In this document: positions 1 to 5,728 of the stretch, piece after piece | Layout of the letters: each line of letters begins with the position of its first letter | Position numbering within the stretch: the first letter of the stretch is position 1 | Assembly (NCBI GenBank): GCA_021841795.1 | Contig: JAKCDN010000147.1 | Location: forward strand, 1-7,532 | Direction of reading: 5' to 3' | Length of the DNA stretch: 7,532 bases | Source: Acidobacteriota bacterium | GTDB taxonomy: Bacteria; Acidobacteriota; Terriglobia; Terriglobales; Acidobacteriaceae | Position numbers and translations under genes: made by a program | The notes under the pieces: generated by a model | Databases searched by the model: none | What the model was told of the DNA's origin: nothing | The model's input: only the letters and a program-made list of their open reading frames with translations

Positions 1-87
1 AAAATTGCGGAAAAAGGCGAAGATCGATGGAAGATTCGACGGAGATGCGGTGAAGAAGGCGGAGAAAAAATATTTTAGGTAGATCCT

Positions 88-118
88 GCAAAGAAGCTGT
101 TTATTTTCAGCGGTTTGC
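88..118 (+). terminator. Weak imperfect hairpin, possible 3' end of an upstream gene
   Basis: GCAAA (88-92) pairs with TTTGC (114-118) and GCTG (96-99) with CAGC (108-111), separated by a small internal loop and closed by a T-rich 8-base loop. It lies six bases after the open frame that ends at 82, where a terminator for a gene left of the window would fall. No T-tract follows, so intrinsic termination is doubtful. Confidence 0.2.
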
Positions 119-324
119 GCGATGTAAAATTGACTAAAATTCCTGTTTTCAATGGCTTGCGGCCAGAATCTAGACAACAAAGAGGTTAGGGGCGGCTGCG
201 GTGGCTGCAGGGCACGGCCTGTTGCTGGCGGCTTTTCGCTTTCCGGACCGGGTTGACTGCTGACTGGGTCTATTGTGCGCCGGATGGGGGAAATTGTCGG
301 CAAGGTTGGGGGGATATTTTTTGC

Positions 325-381
325 GGGGTTGCGGGAGGGGTGGGGGTGACGGGGCGGGGCAGGCTTGATGGGTGGTGGGGG
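325..381 (+). other. G-quadruplex-forming block
   Basis: The + strand has consecutive G runs of at least three: 325-328, 333-335, 337-340, 342-346, 351-354, 356-359, 370-372 and 377-381. Runs 333-354 are joined by loops of one to four bases, satisfying the usual four-run G-quadruplex rule several times over. The block is about 440 bases upstream of the phosphatase gene and lies in no gene I can support. Whether it folds in the cell or has a role is not shown by the sequence. Confidence 0.6.
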
Positions 382-746
382 TTGGAGTTGCGCGCGGGGA
401 TCGGGGATGGCTGGATGCCGGGCGACTTTTGGGTTTGTATCGGATTTCGATGAGTGGCTTGGCGATTTATCGCTCGTCCACATGCGCGATTTGTCTCTGA
501 TCGGGACAGGCACAAGTCACCATAGGCGACTATACAGCCATGTGGATAATCGACTGATGCCATGACAAAGCACCGCCCGCGCCAAGACCATGCGCGACTG
601 TTGCTCAACTTGTTACTGAAGGGTGGCCGGTGACTCGACCGGTGATGCTGAAAGATACAGCAGATTCTGGTTGCCGCAGCACGATCACCAACCATTCAAG
701 AGTCATCTTCCGCTGCGCCATCCTGCAGTCTGCCCGGTAAATCGAG

Positions 747-777
747 TTGTTCCAGAACCACGCAGCGCCTGTATAGT
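747..777 (+). promoter_or_regulatory. Candidate sigma70-type promoter of the phosphatase gene
   Basis: TTGTTC (747-752) and TATAGT (772-777) are separated by 19 bases, slightly long. Transcription would start near 784 and leave a leader of about 36 bases before the ATG at 820. The -10 box is good and the -35 moderate. Confidence 0.35.
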
Positions 778-807
778 AGAGGCGAATTGATCCATTCCTC
801 CGTCCCC

Positions 808-813
808 GAGGGG
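808..813 (+). promoter_or_regulatory. Ribosome binding site deciding the phosphatase start
   Basis: GAGGGG lies six bases upstream of the ATG at 820. The longer open frame begins at a TTG at 787 with no such element, and its extra 11 residues would precede an otherwise normal signal peptide. This supports ATG 820. Confidence 0.6.
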
Positions 814-819
814 TGCCGC

Positions 820-2898
820 ATGGCACGAACACTGCGCCGAATCCTATCGTGTCTGTTACTGCTTGCGGTCGCCAGGCTGCATGCGCAAGCCCCCACTCAG
901 CCTGCTGCAACCACCATCACCCTTGGCCAGGCGGCTGTGCCGCTCAATGGACCCTGGAAGTTCCAGATCGGCGACTCGCCCATCGACCCCAAGTCGGGCA
1001 AGCCGCTCTGGGCCGAGCCGGGCTTCGACGACTCGCAGTGGGAGACGGTCGATTTGACACCGGTCGCAGGTCAAGAGGATCCCAATAACGGGGATAGGCG
1101 CTGGGTCAAAGGCTGGCAGACGAGGGGACACAAGGGTTATTGGGGTTGGGCCTGGTATCGCCTAAAGGTCGAAGTGGCAACGCCACCAGGAGAAGGGATG
1201 GCGATTGACGGGCCAACTGGTTCGAGCGACTGCTGGCAAGTCTTTGCCAATGGGCAGTTGCTGGGCAGCTTTGGCAAGTTCGACAGCCAGGGCAATGTGA
1301 AGAGGATCTACGCTAACCGGCCGCTGATGTTTCCGCTGGCGTCGGCTAAAGAAGCCGGCAACAGTGCCGTCAGAGAGACTCTGGCCTTCCGTGTGTGGAT
1401 GGGACCAGGCAGCCTCGCTGACCCGGCGTCGGGTGGGCTGAACTACGCGCCATTGCTGGTGGCGCAGTCGGCCATGCAGGCGCAGTCAGGCCTCGATAGG
1501 GAGGAAGCGTTTCTGCTCAGGGCCGACGAAGCAGCCTATACCGTGTTCTTTCTGCTCCTCGCGGTCCTGGCCGCCAGCCTGTATCTCTTCGATCGCTCGG
1601 ACCCGGTTTACCTGTGGGTGTCAGCGACGCTTCTGTTCTCGCCATTGGGCTATGTGGGTCATATCCTCTGCGCGAATGTCGATTGGCTCGACAGCCGGTA
1701 CAGGGACATTCTGATTGATCTGCTGTCAGATCCGCTGCAAACGGGCGGATGGGCGATGGTGTGGTGGGTTTGGTTCCGGCTGCGGCGCCCTGCCTGGACA
1801 CCCAAAGTGGTGGGCTTGCTCACAGTGGCCTATGCGCTCTCACTGACGTTTCAGACGGTGATTTCCGACTATGGCGGTGCGCTTCCACATGGACTCGATA
1901 CCTGGCTGGCGGGCGCGTTCTATGTGAGCGGCAACCTGACCAGGCTGGCCTTCCTTCTGCTACTCACTCTTATCGTTGGAGCGGGCATTCGCAAGGAAGG
2001 TAAAGAGGGGTGGCTGGCCCTGCCCGTTGTCGCCACCATGGCAGTGGAACTGATTGCCCCAGTCATTGGGGTGGATGTGCTATGGCGCTGGCACGGCCTG
2101 ACTCTGCTGATTTGGGATCTGACAGACCCCCTCTTTGTGGTGGTACTGGGCATCCTGATGTTGCGACGATTGCAGCATTCCCTCAACCGCCAGCGCCAGA
2201 TGGCGCTCGACGTCCGGCAGGCGCAGGAGGTGCAGGAGGTCATCCTGCCTGAGCGCCGGGTCGTATTGCCGGGCTTCGAGATTGAGAGCGAGTACCGGCC
2301 GGCGCGCGAGGTCGGCGGCGACTTCTTTCAGATCATCCCCAACGAGAAAGACTGCAGCCTCCTTATCGTCGCGGGCGACGTCACCGGCAAGGGCCTCCAG
2401 GCTGGCATGCTCGTCGCGCTGCTCGTCGGCGCGATTCGTCAGGCTGCTGAGACCGAAACTGCTCCCGCAGCGATCCTCGCAGCGCTCAATCGCCGTCTGC
2501 TCGGCCGCGGCGATGCCCGCGCCACCTGTCTCGCCCTGCGCATCGAGCGCGACGGCTCGGCCACGCTGGCCAATGCTGGCCACCTGCCGCCCTATCTCAA
2601 TGGAAAGCCCATGGAGATCGACGGCTCGTTGCCGTTAGGCATGATCGAGCAGTTCGAAAGCTCCGTCCACCGTTTTCAGCTCGCTCCGAAGGACCGCCTC
2701 CTGTTGCTCTCCGACGGCGTCGCGGAAGCCACCGACGAGCAGGGCAAGCTCTTCGGTTTCGACCGCGTCCTTGAACTCGTCCGCACCCAGCCTTCCGCCA
2801 CGCAGATCGCCGAAGCGGCCCAGGCCTTCGGCCAGGAAGACGACATCAGCGTGATTGCCGTGACCCGAATCGCAGCGCCCGAACCGGCACATGCGTAG
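820..2898 (+). CDS. Membrane sensor PP2C/SpoIIE-family serine phosphatase
   Basis: The product is a 692-residue membrane protein predicted to remove phosphate from serine/threonine of a cytoplasmic partner, as RsbU and SpoIIE do with STAS anti-sigma antagonists. Residues 1-24 are a signal peptide (cleavage after AQA). Residues about 40-215 form a periplasmic beta-sandwich like the sugar-binding domain of GH2 enzymes: LNGPWKF, FDDSQWETVDL, GWAWYRLKVEV, VFANGQLLG. Hydrophobic segments near 240-257, 261-283, 308-320, 329-348, 368-388, 398-417 and 425-449 give about seven membrane helices. A short linker (455-475) leads to the phosphatase, with metal-binding motifs intact: GGD 499-501, GDVTGKG 519-525, SDGVAEA 631-637, EDD 673-675. 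No RsbV/RsbW-type partner is adjacent, so the substrate is unknown. Codon use changes near the linker (see findings). The phosphatase call is firm; ligand and substrate are inference. Confidence 0.92.
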   Translation: MARTLRRILSCLLLLAVARLHAQAPTQPAATTITLGQAAVPLNGPWKFQIGDSPIDPKSGKPLWAEPGFDDSQWETVDLTPVAGQEDPNNGDRRWVKGWQTRGHKGYWGWAWYRLKVEVATPPGEGMAIDGPTGSSDCWQVFANGQLLGSFGKFDSQGNVKRIYANRPLMFPLASAKEAGNSAVRETLAFRVWMGPGSLADPASGGLNYAPLLVAQSAMQAQSGLDREEAFLLRADEAAYTVFFLLLAVLAASLYLFDRSDPVYLWVSATLLFSPLGYVGHILCANVDWLDSRYRDILIDLLSDPLQTGGWAMVWWVWFRLRRPAWTPKVVGLLTVAYALSLTFQTVISDYGGALPHGLDTWLAGAFYVSGNLTRLAFLLLLTLIVGAGIRKEGKEGWLALPVVATMAVELIAPVIGVDVLWRWHGLTLLIWDLTDPLFVVVLGILMLRRLQHSLNRQRQMALDVRQAQEVQEVILPERRVVLPGFEIESEYRPAREVGGDFFQIIPNEKDCSLLIVAGDVTGKGLQAGMLVALLVGAIRQAAETETAPAAILAALNRRLLGRGDARATCLALRIERDGSATLANAGHLPPYLNGKPMEIDGSLPLGMIEQFESSVHRFQLAPKDRLLLLSDGVAEATDEQGKLFGFDRVLELVRTQPSATQIAEAAQAFGQEDDISVIAVTRIAAPEPAHA

Positions 2899-3128
2899 TC
2901 GCTGCACACGAGCATTCATCCTGTTCGCGATCAGCCCGAGGCCGTCAAAGGTTTTGCTCAGTGCCGATCCTCGCTGGGGTTCGATGAATCCGCTAATTCG
3001 CTCGAGAGATGCAAGAAATGTGCGTTGCTGCCCCATTCCGAGTGGTTGGTCGGCCAGTGGGCGAAGTATCGGCCAAGTGGAGTCCAGCAAAGCAACCGTG
3101 TGAAAAGCCCGGGGTAGGTGCGTGGTCT

Positions 3129-3157
3129 CCCAGGTGCCCGGAAGCGAGGCACCTGGG
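3129..3157. repeat. Perfect 10-bp inverted repeat (hairpin)
   Basis: CCCAGGTGCC (3129-3138) is complementary to GGCACCTGGG (3148-3157) across a 9-base loop. It lies between two convergent genes and could stop transcription from either side, but neither side has a T-tract. Such GGCACC-type palindromes resemble dispersed intergenic hairpins I recall from acidobacterial genomes; that is memory, not a search result. Confidence 0.6.
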
Positions 3158-3159
3158 GC

Positions 3160-3230
3160 AACCGGCTTTCGTGGGAGAACGGGCTCTCCTGGCGCGTGGG
3201 GGGGAACCGGCTTCGGCGGGAGAACTGGCT
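3160..3230 (+). repeat. Degenerate two-copy tandem repeat
   Basis: A 26-base unit beginning AACCGGCTT at 3160-3185 recurs at 3205-3230, matching at 22 of 26 positions, with a period of 45 bases. Each unit contains two sub-units built on AAC-NGGCT, so the tract may have grown from a roughly 18-base element. It follows the hairpin at 3129-3157 directly. Confidence 0.55.
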
Positions 3231-3355
3231 TCGTTAAGGGGCGCGAAGAGGCGGTGAGATGGCCGGGAGCAGGCCGGATGGGTGGATGCGGTCACGCGAT
3301 GCAGAGCGGCGCAGGGACTCCCTGGCAACCGGCGGTGCAGCTGGGCAACGGCCGA

Positions 3356-3643
3356 TCAGCCGTTCGAGGCGCCGGGGTGGAGCGCGTGCAGCTCTTTGCC
3401 GGGCTTGAAGCGGACGGCTTTGCCTGGAGCGATATTGACTTCAGTGCCGGTGCGGGGATTGCGGCCGATGCCGGTTTTGCGAGCACGGACGCTGAAGACG
3501 CCAAAGCCGCGCAGTTCAATTCTTTCGCCGGCCGCCAGTGCCTGCTTCAGGCCCTCGAAGACCGTGTCCACTGCCGCCTCAGCCTTGGTGCGCGGCAGGC
3601 CCGTACGCTCGACTACGTTGTGAACGATGTCCTGCTTGATCAA
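3356..3643 (-). CDS. HU/IHF-family nucleoid DNA-binding protein
   Basis: This 95-residue protein has the whole HU fold: two N-terminal dimerisation helices (residues about 3-38, IKQDIVHNVVERTG onward), the ELRGFGVF strand turn (43-50), and the DNA-binding arm GRNPRTG (60-66), whose proline 63 is the residue that inserts between base pairs in HU and IHF. The C-terminal KPGKEL (80-85) is typical. HU dimers bend and compact DNA and assist replication, recombination and transcription. The open frame reaches back to an ATG at 3754, but that adds 37 residues unlike any HU. A TTG at 3643 with GAGGAG six bases upstream gives the normal family length (90-99 residues), so I use it. Whether it acts as HU or an IHF-like subunit cannot be settled. 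It is divergent from dcd. Confidence 0.93.
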   Translation of the reverse strand: MIKQDIVHNVVERTGLPRTKAEAAVDTVFEGLKQALAAGERIELRGFGVFSVRARKTGIGRNPRTGTEVNIAPGKAVRFKPGKELHALHPGASNG

Positions 3644-3649
3644 TGGAGT

Positions 3650-3655
3650 CTCCTC
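3650..3655 (-). promoter_or_regulatory. Ribosome binding site of the HU gene
   Basis: Read on the minus strand this is GAGGAG, six bases before the TTG at 3643. It is the best Shine-Dalgarno sequence in the area and is the main reason for choosing the TTG start over the distant ATG. Confidence 0.65.
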
Positions 3656-3752
3656 GCTTGCCTCGAAATGGTAAGGATCTGGCCGCCTGATTCTGGCCGT
3701 TGCGCCGCACGCGCAAGGGGAAGAGCAGACTAAGGCTTGACCTACTCCGTTC

Positions 3753-3780
3753 ATATTACAGATTTTGCGCTAATTGGGAA
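3753..3780 (-). promoter_or_regulatory. Candidate promoter of the HU gene
   Basis: On the minus strand TTCCCA (3780-3775) and TAATAT (3758-3753) are 16 bases apart. Transcription would start near 3746 and give a leader of about 100 bases. The -10 box is good and the -35 is four of six. Confidence 0.35.
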
Positions 3781-3844
3781 ACAAGAGATTGAGGAATTCT
3801 GCCAGTTTTGCCGGCGGCGGCGGGGCAGGGCGTCGAGAGAGCGC

Positions 3845-3863
3845 GGGAGGGGGTGGGGATGGG
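3845..3863 (+). other. Compact G-quadruplex motif upstream of the dcd promoter
   Basis: Four G runs (3845-3847, 3849-3853, 3855-3858, 3861-3863) are joined by loops of one, one and two bases, an arrangement known to give very stable quadruplexes. The motif ends 13 bases before the -35 box at 3877, where activator sites often lie. A regulatory role is inference. Confidence 0.65.
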
Positions 3864-3876
3864 CGGAAGTTCTGAT

Positions 3877-3906
3877 TTGTCAATTCCGGAGGGCCTTGCG
3901 TAAGAT
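3877..3906 (+). promoter_or_regulatory. Sigma70-type promoter of dcd
   Basis: TTGTCA (3877-3882) and TAAGAT (3901-3906) are 18 bases apart, each close to consensus. A start near 3913 would give a leader of about 60 bases to the ATG at 3974. This is the most convincing promoter in the window. Confidence 0.6.
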
Positions 3907-3973
3907 GAGACTTCAAGTTCGAGCCGGAAGGCCAACACGCCGGGACGCAGGAGAAGCCCGGAACAGGAGAGGC

Positions 3974-4528
3974 ATGTCGATCAAGAGCGACCGCTGGATC
4001 AGAGAGCAGGCTGTGCAGCACGGCATGATAGAGCCGTTCAGCGAGAAGCAGATTGCGGGCGGAGTGATCTCCTACGGACTGTCGTCGTATGGTTACGATC
4101 TGCGGGTCTCCAATGAGTTCAAGATCTTTACCAACGTGAACAGCGCCATCATCGACCCGAAGGGATTTGACGAGCGCTCGTTTGTCTCGGTGGAGGCGGA
4201 GTCGGTGATCGTGCCGCCCAATTCGTTTGCCCTGGCGCGGTCGGTGGAGTATTTTCGGATTCCCAGAGATGTGCTGACGATCTGCGTGGGGAAGTCAACC
4301 TATGCGCGGTGCGGGATTATTGTGAATGTGACGCCGTTCGAGCCGGAATGGGAGGGGTTTGTGACGCTGGAGATCTCCAACACCACGCCGCTGCCGGCAA
4401 AGATCTACGCCAATGAAGGCCTGTGCCAGATTTTGTTTTTCCAGTCGGATGAGACGTGCGAGACGAGCTATGCCGACCGGAAGGGAAAGTACCAGAAGCA
4501 GCAGGGAATCGTTCTTCCCAAGCTTTAG
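3974..4528 (+). CDS. dcd: dCTP deaminase
   Basis: The 184-residue product deaminates dCTP to dUTP, feeding dUMP and thus dTTP synthesis in the cytoplasm; the family acts as a homotrimer. The N-terminal [12 protein letters not shown] (33-44) and the core GKSTYARCG (106-114) match the family, with lysine 107 where the E. coli enzyme has arginine. The [11 protein letters not shown] stretch (126-136) contains glutamate 133, which by position matches the catalytic glutamate 138 of E. coli Dcd. The tail [14 protein letters not shown] is typical of the longer bacterial form. Whether it also hydrolyses dUTP, as some homologues do, cannot be told. The open frame extends back to 3737, but the ATG at 3974 has AGGAGAGG just upstream and gives family length. 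No terminator follows, so the regulator 124 bases downstream may be co-transcribed. Confidence 0.95.
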   Translation: MSIKSDRWIREQAVQHGMIEPFSEKQIAGGVISYGLSSYGYDLRVSNEFKIFTNVNSAIIDPKGFDERSFVSVEAESVIVPPNSFALARSVEYFRIPRDVLTICVGKSTYARCGIIVNVTPFEPEWEGFVTLEISNTTPLPAKIYANEGLCQILFFQSDETCETSYADRKGKYQKQQGIVLPKL

Positions 4529-4542
4529 GAACGTACCGCTCT

Positions 4543-4564
4543 CGAACGTGTACGCATGTGTTCG
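4543..4564. promoter_or_regulatory. Interrupted dyad between dcd and the regulator gene
   Basis: CGAAC (4543-4547) and GTTCG (4560-4564) form an inverted repeat with a 12-base centre. As RNA the arms can extend by three G-U pairs. It could be an operator or a short leader hairpin; the perfect arms are only five bases, so chance is possible. Confidence 0.25.
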
Positions 4565-4652
4565 ACAGGCGAAGGACAAAATGCAGCGAAGGCGGCAGGC
4601 ACGGAGCCGGCCGTCTTCAGAAGCCAGCCCCTGGCGCGGTTGATGGGGTGTC

Positions 4653-5375
4653 ATGCCGACTCGATCTGTACATCTCGTTCCGATTCGCATTGGAGTAGTG
4701 GCGGTTGAACCGATTCGCGTTGCCGGGCTGGCAAGCATCTTCGACCAGCCCGCGCAGCCGGACCAGGCGCAGCTGATTCCAGTGATTGGCAGGCTGACGG
4801 AACTGTCGGCGTTGCCCGAGATCAAATACCTGGTGGTCGATCTGCACTCGGGCGAGGGCGGACTGGCCATGCTGAATACGGTGCGCCGGCGGCGGCCCGA
4901 TATCCGCCTGATCGTCATTGGCCCGGAAGGGGATGACGAACTGGTGATCGAAGCGATCGTTTCCGGAGCCAGGGCGTACCTGGGATTGACCGCGGACGCG
5001 GAGACAGTGCGCAAGGCGATCTGCGTGGTCACCTCAGGCTCGATCTGGGCTCCGAGGCGGTTGCTTTCACGGCTGATCGACCGCCTGCTGCAGGTTCCGG
5101 ATGCGGATATTCCCGCGCCGGCGACGGGGCGCGCGGCACGCGACTCCCAGCTCACGCTGCGGGAGGAGCAGGTGCTGCGACTGATCCTGAAGGCGCATTC
5201 GACGCGGGAGATCGCGCGCCAGCTCGGAATCGAGCAAAGGACGGTCAAGTCGCATATTGCAAGGCTGATGCAGAAGGCGGGCGTGGACAACCGGATCAAG
5301 CTGTCTGTCTCCGCGCTGAGCCATGCGCTCGATGGCGGGGGCCGGGGCGGATCGCGGCATGTAGTTAAGAAGTAG
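4653..5375 (+). CDS. NarL/LuxR-family regulator with a degenerate receiver
   Basis: This 240-residue transcription regulator has a receiver-like N-terminal domain (about 11-125) and a LuxR-type helix-turn-helix (about 165-225). The DNA-binding part is standard: LTLREEQVLRLI, then STREIARQLGIEQRTVKSHI with the recognition helix near 194-206. The receiver keeps an aspartate at the usual phosphorylation site (D63 in VVDLHSG), but the acidic pair at the end of strand 1 is A17-V18, the switch Thr/Ser is G90, and the conserved lysine after GAxxYL is replaced by L112. It is therefore unlikely to be controlled by ordinary phosphorylation. No histidine kinase is adjacent. The ATG at 4653 has only a weak Shine-Dalgarno (GGGG at 4645-4648), but the fold begins soon after, so an internal start is unlikely. 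Targets unknown. Confidence 0.88.
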   Translation: MPTRSVHLVPIRIGVVAVEPIRVAGLASIFDQPAQPDQAQLIPVIGRLTELSALPEIKYLVVDLHSGEGGLAMLNTVRRRRPDIRLIVIGPEGDDELVIEAIVSGARAYLGLTADAETVRKAICVVTSGSIWAPRRLLSRLIDRLLQVPDADIPAPATGRAARDSQLTLREEQVLRLILKAHSTREIARQLGIEQRTVKSHIARLMQKAGVDNRIKLSVSALSHALDGGGRGGSRHVVKK

Positions 5376-5380
5376 TAAAC

Positions 5381-5432
5381 AGTACGGGGTACTTTTAGAC
5401 ATGTCCCCTAAGTACTCTTGTACCATGTCTGC
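5381..5432 (+). repeat. AGTAC/GTACT repeat cluster behind the regulator gene
   Basis: AGTAC-GGG-GTACT at 5381-5393 is an inverted repeat with a 3-base centre, and AGTACT (5411-5416) is a second palindrome. The segments from 5389 (GTACTTTTAG-ACATGTC) and 5412 (GTACTCTTGTACCATGTC) form an imperfect direct repeat about 23 bases apart. As RNA, AGTAC-GGGG (5381-5389) could pair with CCCC (5405-5408) plus GTACT (5412-5416) around a 3-base bulge. The cluster starts six bases after the stop codon. It may be an operator or an RNA structure. Confidence 0.45.
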
Positions 5433-5475
5433 AGTTTTATGAAGATGTCTTCAGAAACAACGCAGATCTGGGGAA

Positions 5476-5528
5476 AGGAGTTCCCAGGCCGCATGTTTTC
5501 ATGATGCCTGGGAACTCCTCTTTTTTTT
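5476..5528 (+). terminator. Strong rho-independent terminator
   Basis: AGGAGTTCCCAGGC (5476-5489) and GCCTGGGAACTCCT (5506-5519) form a perfect 14-bp stem. The 16-base loop can add a small inner ATG/CAT helix, and one C then eight T (5521-5528) follow. It acts on + strand transcripts and lies 100 bases after the regulator stop codon, so it ends the regulator (and perhaps dcd) transcript. Confidence 0.93.
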
Positions 5529-5605
5529 GTTTGCCGATTCTGTCGAGTTTCGAGCCCTCCCGATCCAGTCCTTTTGCATCTGACAAATAGAGTGTCGTAA
5601 TGACC

Positions 5606-5637
5606 TTGACGCCGGAGTGTGGGAAGGTTGATATGAT
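5606..5637 (+). promoter_or_regulatory. Candidate extended -10 promoter toward the SYLF gene
   Basis: TGATATGAT at 5629-5637 is an extended -10 element (TGN followed by TATGAT, five of six to consensus). TTGACG at 5606-5611 is a good -35 sequence but sits 20 bases away, longer than usual. Transcription from here would give the SYLF gene a leader of about 450 bases that includes repeat copy 1. Confidence 0.35.
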
Positions 5638-5728
5638 GCTCTGGAGCAGCCGTGGAGAGCCGCAGACGCGGAGATTCGCGGAGGCCAGTGTGGTGAATCT
5701 GAAAGCCGCTGACGAACAAGCGCAGATT

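Larger units (their letters stand above)
1..819. other. Gene-free upstream region
   Basis: I see no convincing gene in this stretch. Bases 2-82 are an open frame on the + strand ending in TAG at 80-82 (tail reads KKAEKKYFR); it could be the last residues of a gene outside the window, but 26 codons are too few to identify. Bases 120-190 are AT-rich and promoter-like (TAAAAT at 125-130 and 135-140, TTGACT at 130-135), followed by a purine stretch AAAGAGG at 179-185 that resembles a ribosome binding site with no good start codon after it. Bases 300-430 are extremely G-rich. Open frames on either strand have the composition of translated G or C runs (Pro/Arg/Ser-rich) and no family signature. A 7-bp direct repeat CCGGTGA occurs at 627-633 and 639-645. 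Confidence 0.6.
2899..3355. other. Non-coding spacer between convergent genes
   Basis: This lies between the 3' ends of the phosphatase (+) and HU (-) genes. Open frames occur on both strands, but their products are low-complexity Gly/Arg- or Pro/Ala/Ser-rich strings without family signatures, and several run into the flanking genes in another frame. The stretch contains the hairpin at 3129-3157 and the repeat at 3160-3230. No T-tract terminator is visible for either gene. A minus-strand frame at 2635-3090 has less biased composition but overlaps the phosphatase domain. Confidence 0.6.
3644..3973. other. Divergent regulatory region between HU and dcd
   Basis: This 330-base stretch contains no gene of its own. 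The open frame of dcd continues upstream through part of it but has no deaminase homology there. It holds the HU ribosome binding site and a candidate HU promoter facing left, then a G-quadruplex motif and the dcd promoter facing right. The dcd leader contains a possible small hairpin, CCGGG (3940-3944) with CCCGG (3957-3961), ending just before the ribosome binding site. Confidence 0.6.

Noticed and set aside
481..597. CATGCGCGA direct repeat (481-489 and 589-597)
   Set aside because: Nine bases twice in a GC-rich spacer with no further similarity is likely chance.
270..695. 141-codon minus-strand open frame upstream of the phosphatase
   Set aside because: Its C-terminal third is Pro/Thr/Ser-rich because it reads the G-rich block backwards; no family signature and no convincing ribosome binding site.
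787..819. Longer phosphatase start at TTG 787
   Set aside because: The ATG at 820 has GAGGGG at good spacing and begins a normal signal peptide; the extra 11 residues would spoil it.
2635..3090. Minus-strand 151-codon open frame across the phosphatase 3' end
   Set aside because: Half of it is antisense to the conserved PP2C domain and the rest has no recognisable family.
2993..3328. Minus-strand 111-codon open frame in the convergent spacer
   Set aside because: The product is a Pro/Ala/Arg/Ser string made by translating the tandem repeat and hairpin.
3122..3733. Plus-strand 203-codon open frame
   Set aside because: It is antisense to the clear HU gene over most of its length and otherwise reads the tandem repeat.
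4295..5299. 334-codon minus-strand open frame over dcd and the regulator
   Set aside because: It is a shadow of two well-identified plus-strand genes; the product is Arg/Ser/Thr-rich without domains.
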